Origin: Sulfurospirillum diekertiae
Lineage (GTDB): Bacteria > Campylobacterota > Campylobacteria > Campylobacterales > Sulfurospirillaceae
Length of the DNA stretch: 64,000 nt
NCBI RefSeq assembly: GCF_002162315.1
Contig: NZ_CP021416.1
Span: 1,252,207 to 1,316,206, forward strand
Direction of reading: 5' to 3'
Shown in pieces: positions 7,676 to 17,039 of the stretch. Numbering within the stretch: the stretch's first letter is position 1; the number at the start of each line of letters is the position of its first letter. The notes beneath the pieces are model-generated. The model saw only the letters and a program-made list of their open reading frames with translations. It was not told the origin of the DNA and made no database searches. Position numbers and translations under genes: made by a program.

Positions 7676-8908
7676 TTATGGAACTCTTAAAACCATGCTA
7701 TTGCACAAATCATCGCTTTCAAAGTGTGTCATATCGCCTGCTTTGAGGTTAGGGACGGGGAAGAGTCTGACGGTGAGCGGTTTATTGAGTCTGTAAGCAA
7801 GTGTGCCAGTATCAGCGCAAATGGCAGCGATTTTTTCCACTGAGGTATCACCTTCAATAGGGACAGTATCGAGTCCTATGCCACAAACGGCAGAGTATTG
7901 AAGCAAGGCTCTGATGTCAAATTCATTGCGTGTGGTAGCATCGGCTAAGCCTTGATCTTCTACAACGGCTAACATCAATCCTGAAAAGCCTATGAGTTCA
8001 CATCCTTTTTGCGCCTTAAAGACTTTGGTTAACAGTGCAGAAGCTTCGAGCGTTCCTGCTGCACCAAAGAAAGGCACGCCCAAAAGTTTATAGACATCCA
8101 CCATCGAAGCGCAGTTTTTTGACGGTGCAGCAGAGGTATCGATGCCCGCAAAGTTAGTTTTGTATGGATGTGCATAGCCATTAGCAATGTCAAGAATTTC
8201 AGTGATATGGTATTGTAATGCATCACGCATAATGGCATAAGACTTTTGCATTTTAAGATTATGGTTTTTTTCTTCTTTGAGACTTTTGAGTGCTTCTACA
8301 AGGAGGTCAGGCGTTTCAAGTCCGAGAGCAAAGCAGTTTTCATCATGGCTGTTATGGTAAGAAGCTGGAAAGTAGGGAATGTGCGGTTTGCAGTTATAGT
8401 TAATCGTAAAATTAAAGTTGCCTTCGCCTCGTGGTGTAATGCGACCGATTTCCTCTACCGCTTTGGCACAACACAGTGTTAAGTCTCGATCAACGACGCC
8501 GAGTTCATCGACACTAACATTCACACAAGCGTTACAAATATCGCCAAAGGCTTTGATCATCTCAGGCAAAAGAGCGATCTCCTCTTCTGTTTTTGCTTCA
8601 CCGATAGCAAAGCGAATACGAATTTTTGGCATAGAGGGGCTTTTAAGCACGGTAGAGAGTGCTTGCATGTCTTTAAGAACAGCATGATATGACGAGGTAT
8701 GAAGATACTCTCCAAAGGGATTTGTCACAATGCGAATGGATTGAACATGATAACCATGTGCTTTAAATTCATTTGCCAAATCGCCACCAAAGCTTGCCGC
8801 TTTAAAAATGGCTTCTTCCCAAGTGCTTTTCTCTTTGCCTAATGTCACAAAGGAGGTAATGGTGCGAATTTTACATAAATCTTTGTTTTTGGGGCTCTCT
8901 TTAACCAT
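7676..8908 (-). CDS. DUF711 (UPF0210-like) family protein
   Basis: A 410-residue protein of the DUF711 family. Marks seen: the early R-T-I-T-S-F-V block, the glycine-rich middle, and the late G-I-G-L-D-T-V-P-I-E-G-D-T segment. It has a glycyl-radical/PFL-like fold in solved relatives, but no reaction is established. No signal peptide or membrane segment. It stands as a single gene with dodecamer copies on both sides. Confidence 0.85.
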   Translation of the reverse strand: MVKESPKNKDLCKIRTITSFVTLGKEKSTWEEAIFKAASFGGDLANEFKAHGYHVQSIRIVTNPFGEYLHTSSYHAVLKDMQALSTVLKSPSMPKIRIRFAIGEAKTEEEIALLPEMIKAFGDICNACVNVSVDELGVVDRDLTLCCAKAVEEIGRITPRGEGNFNFTINYNCKPHIPYFPASYHNSHDENCFALGLETPDLLVEALKSLKEEKNHNLKMQKSYAIMRDALQYHITEILDIANGYAHPYKTNFAGIDTSAAPSKNCASMVDVYKLLGVPFFGAAGTLEASALLTKVFKAQKGCELIGFSGLMLAVVEDQGLADATTRNEFDIRALLQYSAVCGIGLDTVPIEGDTSVEKIAAICADTGTLAYRLNKPLTVRLFPVPNLKAGDMTHFESDDLCNSMVLRVP

Positions 8909-8950
8909 GAAATTTCCTTGAGTGCTTTACCAAATCATAGCTAAATCGTT

Positions 8951-8962
8951 TTTACATGTAAA
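8951..8962. repeat. TTTACATGTAAA palindrome, copy 6
   Basis: Perfect copy in the divergent gap between the DUF711 and beta-lactamase genes. Flanked by T and G. Confidence 0.95.
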
Positions 8963-9042
8963 GGTATAAAGTTGCATTAAATGCTTATTTTAAAGCCAAT
9001 AAAAGTGTATAATTTAAAAGAGTTCATTGAAAAAGGATGTCT

Positions 9043-9813
9043 ATGTTTTTGAAAGTAATACTCATGCTGGGATTATTCTGTTCGTTATATGCGGAAGATG
9101 CAATGATGGCCAAACTTTTTGATGATGAAAACATAACAGGTACAATGCTCATTGAGTCATTAGATGGTACGAAACGGTATGTGTACAACGATGAGCGTGC
9201 CAACATGCCGCTCCTTCCCGCTTCGACTTTTAAAATTCCCAATACGCTCATAGCCCTCCAAGAAGGTGTGGTTACTGCAGACTCGATTATTGTTTGGGAC
9301 AAAGTGGAACGAAGTGTTCGTGCATGGAATCAAGACCAAAGTTTAAAGTCGGCATTTAAGAGTTCGTGTGTCTGGTGTTATCAGTCTTTTGCCCGCAAGA
9401 TTGGGTTGGAAAAGTACAATGAGTATCTCAAAAAACTTCACTATGGCAATGAAACAACAGGGCATAATGTAGAGCGTTTTTGGCTCGATGGAGATCTTCG
9501 CATTAGCGCTTATGAGCAGATAGCTTTTTTGAAAAAGCTTTATAACAATGATTTGCCGTTTCAGCAAGACCATATGGATTTACTCAAAAGTATCATGATC
9601 GACGAGCAAGGTGAAAACTACATAATTCGAGCTAAAACAGGTTGGGCCGTACCAAAAGATGCAGAACATCACGGCTGGTATGTGGGATATGTTGAGAGTT
9701 CCAAAGGCGTTTACTTCTTTGCAACCAATCTTATCATTGAATCAGCCGATGAGCTTCCTCTTCGTAAACTCATGACCATACAAGCCTTGAAAAATAAGGG
9801 AATTATGGAGTAA
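9043..9813 (+). CDS. Class D (OXA-type) beta-lactamase
   Basis: A secreted serine beta-lactamase of about 256 residues. From the ATG at 9043 the active-site S-T-F-K is at residues 61-64, S-C-V at 108-110, Y-G-N at 134-136 and K-T-G-W at 198-201, all in the order expected for class D. An N-terminal hydrophobic signal ends near A-E at residue 18. I prefer the ATG at 9043 over 9037, because AAAAGGA overlaps the earlier ATG and is well spaced for the later one. A likely -10 TATAAT lies at 9008-9013. Chromosomal OXA enzymes are common in this bacterial group. Confidence 0.9.
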   Translation: MFLKVILMLGLFCSLYAEDAMMAKLFDDENITGTMLIESLDGTKRYVYNDERANMPLLPASTFKIPNTLIALQEGVVTADSIIVWDKVERSVRAWNQDQSLKSAFKSSCVWCYQSFARKIGLEKYNEYLKKLHYGNETTGHNVERFWLDGDLRISAYEQIAFLKKLYNNDLPFQQDHMDLLKSIMIDEQGENYIIRAKTGWAVPKDAEHHGWYVGYVESSKGVYFFATNLIIESADELPLRKLMTIQALKNKGIME

Positions 9814-9819
9814 ACTATC

Positions 9820-9831
9820 TTTACATGTAAA
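9820..9831. repeat. TTTACATGTAAA palindrome, copy 7
   Basis: Perfect copy between the convergent beta-lactamase and EAL-fragment stops. Flanked by C and G. Confidence 0.95.
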
Positions 9832-9837
9832 GATAAT

Positions 9838-11246
9838 TTACGAGTTCATTTCTGAATGCTTTTGCTCAAAAAATTCTTTGAGTGCATCATATCTTAAAGG
9901 TTTGGCATATAAATAGCCCTGAAATCTATCACATCCCAAACTTTTTAATACCGCTTCTTGTTCTTTGGTCTCAACCCCTTCGGCTAAAATATATAAGTCA
10001 AAATTTTTTCCGATAGTGATAATGTTTTGAATCATTTTTTCAGCTGTCATATCATTCAAAATCGTATCAACAAAGCTTTTATCAATTTTTAGCTCGTCAA
10101 TAGGCAGCTTACGTAAGATACTCAAAGAGGAATACCCTGTACCAAAATCGTCCATTGAAATATGCAGTCCCATGCCACGTATCTTTTGTAAAAGTGGTAA
10201 GACGTAGTCAATATCTTCAATAAACAAACTCTCTGTAATCTCAAGACATAATGAAATATGCGCCAACTTTGAACGGTTTATCTCTTTAATCAGTTTCTCT
10301 AAAAAATGAACTTCCATAAACTGTTTGATCGAGATATTGACAGAAGTTTGAAAAGACGCACCGAGTTCGACTTGTAACGCTTTCATCTCTTTAAGGGTTG
10401 CACTCATGAGAGTATCCATAGTTCATAACGAGGGTCATATTTGAGGGCGATTTGTATACGTTTTCCATCGATTGAGGACGTTTCAACCGCATAAATTTCA
10501 CCTTTTTGTTTCATCTCTTCAAGCGAAATGGTGTATTTATGACTAATATCGTTAAACATAGTCTGTAAAAAACTATTGGGAAGAGGTGCTTCGTAAAGAT
10601 TCTTTGCTATCTCATGGTTGGAGGATTGAAATTGGACAAAGTGATCACGATCTCGAATGAGGGTAACGGTATTGTAATCGCCCAATGAAAGATTTTCGGT
10701 ATAGATCTTAAAAGCGCCTTCTATTCCAATCCCTGCTGTCATCACGCCAATCGCTTGACCTGAAGAATCAAAAGCTGTTTTGCGAATCGGGATTCCCCAA
10801 CGCCCTCTCCCCGCAATAAAATAGGTTCTACCCAACACCATTTTCTTTTGGGTTAACGTATAATCAAAGGAATCTCGTGTAACGGCTTCAGCCCTAAGAT
10901 TAGGGCGTTTTGATTTATCAAAGTTAGAACTTGCATAAAGATACGTGCCTTCACTATCGGTAAATCCAAAGGAGACAACCGAAGGATTGAGTGCTCGTAA
11001 ATCGTCTAAAATACTTGGGTCTTTTTCTTTAACAATTTGATTTCCTAAAAGATTGAGCATCATCTCTTGGGTTAGGAAAAGAGAGTCGGTTGCATTGGAA
11101 ACAAGTTTAACGAGATTGATTTGGTCGATCTCATATTTTTGATGGATACTGTTCAGTTGAATGTACGAAACAATCCCCAAAAAGAGAAGGGCACTTGCTA
11201 AAAGAATATAAAAAATAGTCCAGATATTTTTTTGAAGAGCAGCCAA
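9838..11246 (-). pseudogene. Sensor-EAL protein with internal deletion
   Basis: Two overlapping reading frames look like the ends of one signalling protein. The upstream part (10404-11246) has one membrane segment and a periplasmic Cache-like sensor and stops right after W-I-L-S. The downstream part (9838-10419) begins inside an EAL domain: it keeps N-I-S-x-K-Q-F, D-D-F-G-T-G-Y-S-S, A-E-G-V-E-T and the Q-G-Y-L-Y-A-K-P-L end, but lacks the E-A-L motif and about the first 75 residues, plus any second membrane segment or GGDEF domain. No homopolymer is at the joint, so this is a deletion. The EAL remnant should not cleave c-di-GMP. Confidence 0.75.
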
Positions 11247-11324
11247 AAGAAACTCCTTTTGTCACAATGACTAATCATAACATAATTTCTGAGCCGTGTA
11301 ATAAAGGATGAAATAAAGTGTTAA

Positions 11325-11355
11325 AAATAAAGAAGGCAAAGTGCCTCCTTTATTT
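11325..11355 (-). terminator. Rho-independent terminator of the motor operon
   Basis: A 14 bp stem (11325-11338 with 11342-11355) with one mismatch and loop of 3, A/U-rich at both sides; on the minus strand it ends in a T-run. It overlaps the stop of the MotB-like gene. Confidence 0.8.
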
Positions 11356-12428
11356 ATTCTTTACGTTTTAAAAAAGTTTCGATCTCTTCGATGGCTTTTT
11401 TGTTCGAGAGGTTAAATTTGATTTCAATGCGCCTTGAAGCCTCTTTGTCTTCAACCCCATTTTTAAAGATACGATCACTGTAAGCTCGTCCATTGGCGCT
11501 GAGGTATTTTTGAAGAAGTGCTGTGCGCTTTTCATCGAGAGAATAGATAAACGCCATAACCGAATAGGCTCTTTTTTGAGAAAGATCAAGGTTGTGCATG
11601 TATGTCCCATCGGAGTCTGTATGCCCTTCGATGACGATATGGTCGATATTTTCACGTATCGTAGCGTCATTTAACAGTACATCAAGGTAGGGTTGGAGCG
11701 TCTCCGTCAGCTGCTTTTTGGCTTCAGGTTTAAGCTCATACGAACCGACATCAAAGAGTACAGAAGCGGGCAGACGAATCGCACCGCTGTTGGGGTCGAT
11801 ATTGATCTTTTTGCCCAGTTTTTCTTTTAGTTCTTGTATGACTTTGATGCGAATACCCGTAAGATTTTTAATACGGGATTTTGTTAAATTGAGATCTTCG
11901 ACTAACTGTTGATGTGCAGCAGTGCTTTCCAGTAATTTGGCACTCAACAAAGCAAGTTCTCCATCTTTGAGTTTAAGAGTTTGGGTCGTTGTCCCAAGCT
12001 CCATTTGGCTTGCAACAAGTTCACCTTTCACTTCATCACGAGCAAGCTCTGTGTCAAGCAGGAGTTTTTTGAGGCTTTCAATTTCTCTGTCGCTCAGTTG
12101 TAGTTTTGCAGTGCTTACATTGAGGTCATTCTCTTTTTGAGCAAGCAATTCTTGCGCAATTTGCAACGAGGCACTTGTGACATTCATGTCAGAACGTAAC
12201 CTTAAAAAATTCTTGTTTTTTTTGCAAGAGCTCTTCTTGACTAAGATGTAAAACTCTTTTTTGCTCTTCAAGATCATTTTTGATCCCTTTAAGGTCTGTC
12301 TGTACATAAATGTATTTGACGACAATCGCGCCAATCAGCAAAATAAAAACAAACAACAGTCCTGCCATGAGGTCAGCGTATGAAACCCAAAAGTTTTGGT
12401 CTGAGCTTTGAGATCGGTTGTAACGCAT
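11354..12428 (-). pseudogene. MotB/OmpA-like motor protein (frameshifted)
   Basis: The N-terminal part (from ATG 12428) has S-Y-A-D-L-M-A-G-L-L-F-V-F, the MotB/ZorB-type membrane helix with its proton-binding aspartate at D19. The frame breaks after about 73 residues. Removing one base from the T6 or A8 run near 12209-12225 joins it to a long coiled coil and a C-terminal OmpA peptidoglycan-binding domain (H-T-D-S-D-G-T and D-L-S-Q-K-R-A motifs). The joined protein would be about 357 residues. It pairs with the MotA/TolQ-like gene upstream, whose last base it follows directly. The break may be a sequence error or slippage site. Confidence 0.8.
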
Positions 12429-13588
12429 TATTTTAACGCATCCATTTTTTGGATAATCTCTTCCGTTTCAGCATCAATGATCTTCAAGCTCTCTTTGAGT
12501 GATTCGACTTCTTCGTTAGAAGGTGCTTCATTGCGTGCAACACTCGTTGCTTTAAGGACTCTGAGCATCTCTTGGTTGGTTGCTATCATCTCTTCATTGC
12601 TCTCTGCCATCTTTACATGTAAAGTAGTTGTGTTCTCATTGAATTGGCTAAGTTTGGTGAGCATGTCATCGTAAACTTGTACTAAGTCGCGCTGTTTCTC
12701 TTGGGATTTTGCAAGCATTTCCATGCCGTCTTTGATGTGCTCAGCACCTCTTTTAACCGCAGCCGCTTCTAGGGTAAGCATTTCATCAAAGAGCTCAAAT
12801 TTTGCTTCAATGTTTTTACCCAAACGCTCAAAAAAGTCGTTGGAACTGAGGTGTTCAAACATTCTTCCGATGCGATCAAAATGTTGAAGATTCTCTTGTA
12901 AATACGCATGTTCTATCTCTTCTTTTGACCAAAACAGTGATGCCGTTGACTCTTGGATAAGTGCGACTTCTCTATCAAAACGGCTGAGTCCTCTTTTTTC
13001 AAAGAATATCCACCAAAGAGAGAGCAAGATACCGTAGATGGAGACGTAAAACGCTGTACCAACGCCACTTAAAAGAAGGGTTATCTCATTTTCCAAAGCG
13101 CCTGCTGTTTGCGAAGAAAAATTAGGTAGCGTTAACGCGATGGAGATAAACGTACCCAAAATTCCCATCGTTGGGAAGATGGAAGCTGCGACAGAGGCGT
13201 AGTTGTCATTGCGAATGCGTTTGGCATAGGTATCGATGAAATTTTCAAAAGACGCATTGGACTTAACCGTACTACCAATAGGCATGAGGTTTTTGGAAAC
13301 ATACTCGTGAAGTTCTGTTTGAAACTCTTTAGCGTAGCGAAGAAAGGTGCAAGCGCCAAGCTCGCCATTGTGTTTGGCAAAAATAAGTGAAACAATGTAG
13401 ATAAATCCGATGAGAATAATACTATGGATACCTACTTTAAAATGAAGAATATCTAAGAAACCCAGTAAAAAGTAGATATATGCTAACGTCGGAAGTAAAA
13501 TGAGCTTCATGTAGACAAAAGCACAGCTACGTTGTGGTGTTTCGAGTGATGCGAGATTTTGGAGTGTTTCGTTCATGTCTTCGTTCAT
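12428..13588 (-). CDS. MotA/TolQ/ExbB-like proton channel protein with coiled coil
   Basis: A 386-residue inner-membrane protein. Two membrane helices lie near residues 28-68, and the channel pair near 135-155 and 170-195 shows the MotA/TolQ signature (F-P-T-M-G-I-L-G-T-F-I-S-I-A and L-L-L-S-G-V-G-T-A-F). A long cytoplasmic coiled coil follows, from about 215 to the end. The layout is like ZorA of the Zorya defence system, but shorter, and no zorC/D/E genes lie nearby. With the OmpA partner it probably makes an ion-driven rotor-type unit of unknown job. A dodecamer at 12612 encodes L-H-V-K. Confidence 0.82.
   Translation of the reverse strand: MNEDMNETLQNLASLETPQRSCAFVYMKLILLPTLAYIYFLLGFLDILHFKVGIHSIILIGFIYIVSLIFAKHNGELGACTFLRYAKEFQTELHEYVSKNLMPIGSTVKSNASFENFIDTYAKRIRNDNYASVAASIFPTMGILGTFISIALTLPNFSSQTAGALENEITLLLSGVGTAFYVSIYGILLSLWWIFFEKRGLSRFDREVALIQESTASLFWSKEEIEHAYLQENLQHFDRIGRMFEHLSSNDFFERLGKNIEAKFELFDEMLTLEAAAVKRGAEHIKDGMEMLAKSQEKQRDLVQVYDDMLTKLSQFNENTTTLHVKMAESNEEMIATNQEMLRVLKATSVARNEAPSNEEVESLKESLKIIDAETEEIIQKMDALK
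12612..12623. repeat. TTTACATGTAAA palindrome, copy 8 (coding)
   Basis: Perfect copy inside the MotA-like gene, read as L-H-V-K in the coiled coil. Flanked by C and G. Confidence 0.95.
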
Positions 13589-13806
13589 AAAAAACCTTTG
13601 TAGAATATCTATAATTTCTTTCGTAGACTATTATAACGCTTCTTTTTATACAGATGCTTAACAAGTGCTTGAAATTGCTTATAATTAACGTGAGATTAAT
13701 ATTAAAAGACTACAATTTATCATACTAATAAACTCTGTGGTGAGAGAGATACCGCATCGTGTATCACTTTTCAAATGCCTTTCCTTAACCTCTTTAAGGT
13801 TCATTC

Positions 13807-14694
13807 ATGTCCTCCAAAAAAGATTTTTTAGAACGTCACAGCATTAAGCAGTTGCTTAAAACCACACTTCATGACAATATTGAAAATATTGCGACGCATT
13901 TAAAGGCTTTTTTACAAACCAAGGATCCTGAAAGTTTGCATCAGTACCGTGTTTACATTCGCACAGCACGCTCTATTTGCTTGGAATTTAGCGAGTTTAT
14001 GGACGAAAAACGTCAATTTGTCCTTGATAAAACGCTCAAAGTTCTCCAACAAGAGACTAATGAAATGCGTGATCTTGATGTTTTTATAGAGTCGCTTGAT
14101 GCCTATAAGCAAAAGATTGCCGCTCAGTATTGGGATGATGTTGAACATCTCCAAACACAGCTTTTGGCAGAAAAAGAGTTGGCGTATCGTAGTTTTGAAA
14201 CAAAATTTACTCCTAAGCTTCAAGCTAAAATCATCGAAGAGCTAGCCCAGTTACAGAACGATGAAAAACTCTGCCTTCCAAAATCTGAAGAAAAACTGTT
14301 CCGTCATATCAAAGCCATCATCGAAAAACGTCTCAAAAAGATTGCGAAACTCTCCAAAAAGCTTGATATAAAATCTTCCAATGAGAAATTTCATAAACTA
14401 AGACTTCACTATAAAAAACTCCGTTATACCTGTGATGCTTTATCTTTCAAACAGTTTGCCAAAAGTTTTAAACCGATTCAAAATGCTTTTGGTAAAGTGC
14501 AAGACAAAAACACTCAGATTGAGCGTATCAAACGTTATAATAGCGCCAACAGTGTGGCACTCCAAAAGGTCATTGCGCTTTTAGAAGAAGAGATCGACAA
14601 TGATAAGCGTGTCTGCATCGAAAAATCGACTAAGGATACCCTTCAAACCATGCACGAAAAATTTGAAAAAATCTTTACATGTAAAGAGTCTTAA
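13807..14694 (+). CDS. CHAD domain protein
   Basis: A 295-residue soluble helical protein with the CHAD signature: L-H-Q-Y-R-V-Y-I-R-T-A-R (residues 40-51) and later K-F-H-K-L-R-L-H-Y-K-K-L-R-Y. CHAD domains bind inorganic polyphosphate through these basic residues. It lacks the CYTH triphosphate tunnel domain. A possible promoter with TATAAT lies near 13679. The last residues F-T-C-K come from a dodecamer, and the YgjP gene starts 3 bp later. Confidence 0.87.
   Translation: MSSKKDFLERHSIKQLLKTTLHDNIENIATHLKAFLQTKDPESLHQYRVYIRTARSICLEFSEFMDEKRQFVLDKTLKVLQQETNEMRDLDVFIESLDAYKQKIAAQYWDDVEHLQTQLLAEKELAYRSFETKFTPKLQAKIIEELAQLQNDEKLCLPKSEEKLFRHIKAIIEKRLKKIAKLSKKLDIKSSNEKFHKLRLHYKKLRYTCDALSFKQFAKSFKPIQNAFGKVQDKNTQIERIKRYNSANSVALQKVIALLEEEIDNDKRVCIEKSTKDTLQTMHEKFEKIFTCKES
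14674..14685. repeat. TTTACATGTAAA palindrome, copy 9 (coding)
   Basis: Perfect copy at the 3' end of the CHAD gene, read as F-T-C-K, two codons before the stop triplet. Flanked by C and G. Confidence 0.95.
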
Positions 14695-14696
14695 TT

Positions 14697-15200
14697 GTGC
14701 CAGATTTAGAATACATCGCTCATTATCCTGAATATCTTAAAGATCAGATTCGCCATCTTGTCCAAGTAGAAAAACTAGGAGCGTACCTACTTTCCAAGTA
14801 CCCAACCACGCACAATCTGACAAGTGACAAGGCGTTGTATGCTTATGTGATGGAGATACGAACAGAATTTCTTCGAAAAAGTGAACCCATCACCAAAGTG
14901 CTTTACGATGGTAGAATAAACGACATCAACGACGCATTAGGCTTGCACCGTGTGACCATTAAAAACCACGGAGGACGCCTTAGAAGTAAAAGCGAAATCC
15001 GTGTGGCAACGCTGTTTAAAAACACCCCTGAATCTTTTTTAAAAATGATCTGCGTGCACGAACTCGCTCACCTCAAAGAGAGAGAACACAACAAAGCCTT
15101 TTACGCCTTATGCGAAAAAATGGAGCCAAGCTACCATCAGTTAGAGTTTGATGTCAGGCTTTATCTGACGCATTTGGATTTATTTGGGAAGTTGTATTAG
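14697..15200 (+). CDS. YgjP-like M48-family metallopeptidase
   Basis: A 167-residue protein with the zinc motif H-E-L-A-H-L-K-E-R-E-H-N-K-A-F-Y near residues 117-132, the WLM/YgjP signature (H-E-x-x-H with a third ligand at the following H). Start is GTG at 14697, 2 bp after the CHAD stop, so the two are probably one transcript. Substrate is unknown. The fold lacks any membrane anchor. Confidence 0.85.
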   Translation: MPDLEYIAHYPEYLKDQIRHLVQVEKLGAYLLSKYPTTHNLTSDKALYAYVMEIRTEFLRKSEPITKVLYDGRINDINDALGLHRVTIKNHGGRLRSKSEIRVATLFKNTPESFLKMICVHELAHLKEREHNKAFYALCEKMEPSYHQLEFDVRLYLTHLDLFGKLY

Positions 15201-15247
15201 ATGTATATTATAATTATGATATAATTATTTTGCTATGAGGAAATGGC

Positions 15248-15520
15248 ATGAAAAAAAAGATAGTTTGGGATGAAGCGAAGAACCAGCTTTTAAAAGAACA
15301 ACGAGGCATATGCTTTGAAGAGATACTCCAAGTGATAGAAGAGGGTGGTATTTTAAATATTTATAAGCACCCAAATACTGAAAAATACCCCAATCAAAAA
15401 ATGGTCGAAGTTCTTTTTAACAAGTATGTATGGGTCATTCCTTTTGTTGAAAACGAAGACGAAATCTTTTTTAAAACAGCATTTCCAAGTCGCAAAGCAA
15501 TGAAAAAAATCAAGGAGTAA
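15248..15520 (+). CDS. BrnT-like toxin
   Basis: A 90-residue protein matching the BrnT RNase-toxin layout: an early V-W-D-E-A-K-N block, E-E-I-L-Q-V-I-E, and a late basic A-F-P-S-R-K-A-M-K-K-I. The usual BrnT pattern of (F/W)-D-x-x-K-x-x-N is kept. TATAAT-like boxes lie at 15209 and 15220, and AGGAAA precedes the ATG. The antitoxin gene follows after 3 bp. Call rests on layout and local motif; sequence identity to named BrnT is not checked. Confidence 0.7.
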   Translation: MKKKIVWDEAKNQLLKEQRGICFEEILQVIEEGGILNIYKHPNTEKYPNQKMVEVLFNKYVWVIPFVENEDEIFFKTAFPSRKAMKKIKE

Positions 15521-15523
15521 TCC

Positions 15524-15826
15524 ATGAAGACAAAACAACTGCCACTTGATGCAGAAGAAAAAGCATTGATGGAAAGCCTAGAAGCGGGTGAATGGCAAGC
15601 TCTGGATAAAACAGAATTCAAAGCAACCAAAGCGTTACTTGAAAATTCGGCGAAAGAGACACGCAAACAACAACGCATGGACAAAAAACAAATCACCATC
15701 AAGCTAGGCACTGCGGACATTGAATTTATCAAAGCCAAAGCCCAAGAAACAGGCATTTCGTATCAAAATATTATCAGCGCTTTGGTGCATAATTATACGG
15801 TGGGGAAAGTTAAGTTGGAGATTTGA
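15524..15826 (+). CDS. BrnA/CopG-type antitoxin
   Basis: A 100-residue protein with a C-terminal ribbon-helix-helix region: I-T-I-K-L-G-T-A-D-I-E-F-I-K-A-K-A followed by G-I-S-Y-Q-N-I-I-S-A-L-V-H. The acidic N-terminal part would wrap the toxin. Toxin first, antitoxin second is the order seen in brnTA. It likely also represses its own promoter. Confidence 0.72.
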   Translation: MKTKQLPLDAEEKALMESLEAGEWQALDKTEFKATKALLENSAKETRKQQRMDKKQITIKLGTADIEFIKAKAQETGISYQNIISALVHNYTVGKVKLEI

Positions 15827-15842
15827 AAAGCTAATCTATATC

Positions 15843-15854
15843 TTTACATGTAAG
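15843..15854. repeat. TTTACATGTAAG, one-mismatch palindrome
   Basis: Eleven of twelve bases match; between the antitoxin and the unknown 383-residue gene. Its AAGGAAA is the nearest ribosome-site-like run. Confidence 0.85.
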
Positions 15855-15874
15855 GAAATACTATTTTAAGTAAT

Positions 15875-17026
15875 ATGAAATCGATATTTGAAAAATTAAT
15901 TCATTCTAATCAAGTTCAAGAAAATAACCACGATATTGACATGGAATATTTTCATAATGAAAAAGATCCAAAAGATAATTTAGAAACCACGCCACCAAGC
16001 GATGAAAAAATAAGAATACCCTGTATTTGGGCTTTTGAAGTTTTTCCACCAGAATATATAGGCAATTTTTATGAAAGTATAGATAGGCTTGGATGGTTAG
16101 ATGAAAAAATCGATTCATTAGATGATTTCCAAGATACATTACTTGAAATGCGCCATCGTGTAGGTAGTAGTGGGTGGTTAAACCTTGGCGTAATTGTTGA
16201 TAAATCTGATAAACGCCATTGGATAAGCCCAAGGAAGGCTAATTTACCCAAAGGTGTGAGTTATATTCGTGCATCTATCTTTCAAGCCATTCCAAGTACA
16301 ACCATGTTGATCTGCCAATTTAATTTCGAAGATGATTTGGCAAATATATTGGACGAACCTCTGCGAAAGTCTTATAAAACATATACCAAAAAGCATAAAC
16401 GTGGATATAGAATCATTGGTGTTGAACATCAAAAGAAAGATGCCGTTGATTTAAATAAAGAGTATCTCAATAGCATTTGTTCTACGTGGCTAAAAGAAAA
16501 TTTTGCAGGGTTGTATGCTTCTGATGCAATTAAAGATGAACATCCCGTTTGTATGTTTCTTACATTAGAGAAAGATACACCTTTTGTTCATAACCAATCA
16601 TTACACAATTATATGGCTATTCTTGACATAAAAAGTCGATGGGAAGTTTGGATTAGTGACAAATTAGAAGGACTTTATTTACAATTTACAAAAGACAAAA
16701 ATGCTATTCGTCGAAGTTTACTTTTAACAGGAAATATTCATCACATATTACAGAATGAAGATATTGAGCATTATGGAGAAACTAAAGAAGCACGTGTTGT
16801 AAACTATTTCCAATATTTAGATGATAATCTTGGAACATGGGTTTTGAGTGAATTATTGGATTCCTATATTTATAAAATAACTGATTTAAGAGATTTATAT
16901 GGAAAAATGGATATGAATAATCTTCATCAGTCCATTAAAACTATGACAAAATTAGACCATCAAGTTCTCAAATCACAAAAGAACATCATTCCTTTTATGA
17001 TTGAATTAAAAAAACTACTGCAATAA
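15875..17026 (+). CDS. Unknown 383-residue soluble protein
   Basis: Not recognised. No signal peptide, no membrane helix and no common nucleotide-binding motif. The first 45 residues are acidic and charged; the centre has aromatic blocks such as W-A-F-E-V-F-P-P-E-Y, S-S-G-W-L-N-L-G and R-W-E-V-W-I-S. Base and codon use are richer in A/T than the flanking CHAD and PhzF genes, suggesting recent acquisition. A small membrane-protein gene follows after 13 bp and a toxin-antitoxin pair precedes it. A role in defence is possible but unproven. Confidence 0.6.
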   Translation: MKSIFEKLIHSNQVQENNHDIDMEYFHNEKDPKDNLETTPPSDEKIRIPCIWAFEVFPPEYIGNFYESIDRLGWLDEKIDSLDDFQDTLLEMRHRVGSSGWLNLGVIVDKSDKRHWISPRKANLPKGVSYIRASIFQAIPSTTMLICQFNFEDDLANILDEPLRKSYKTYTKKHKRGYRIIGVEHQKKDAVDLNKEYLNSICSTWLKENFAGLYASDAIKDEHPVCMFLTLEKDTPFVHNQSLHNYMAILDIKSRWEVWISDKLEGLYLQFTKDKNAIRRSLLLTGNIHHILQNEDIEHYGETKEARVVNYFQYLDDNLGTWVLSELLDSYIYKITDLRDLYGKMDMNNLHQSIKTMTKLDHQVLKSQKNIIPFMIELKKLLQ

Positions 17027-17039
17027 TACAGGTATTTAT

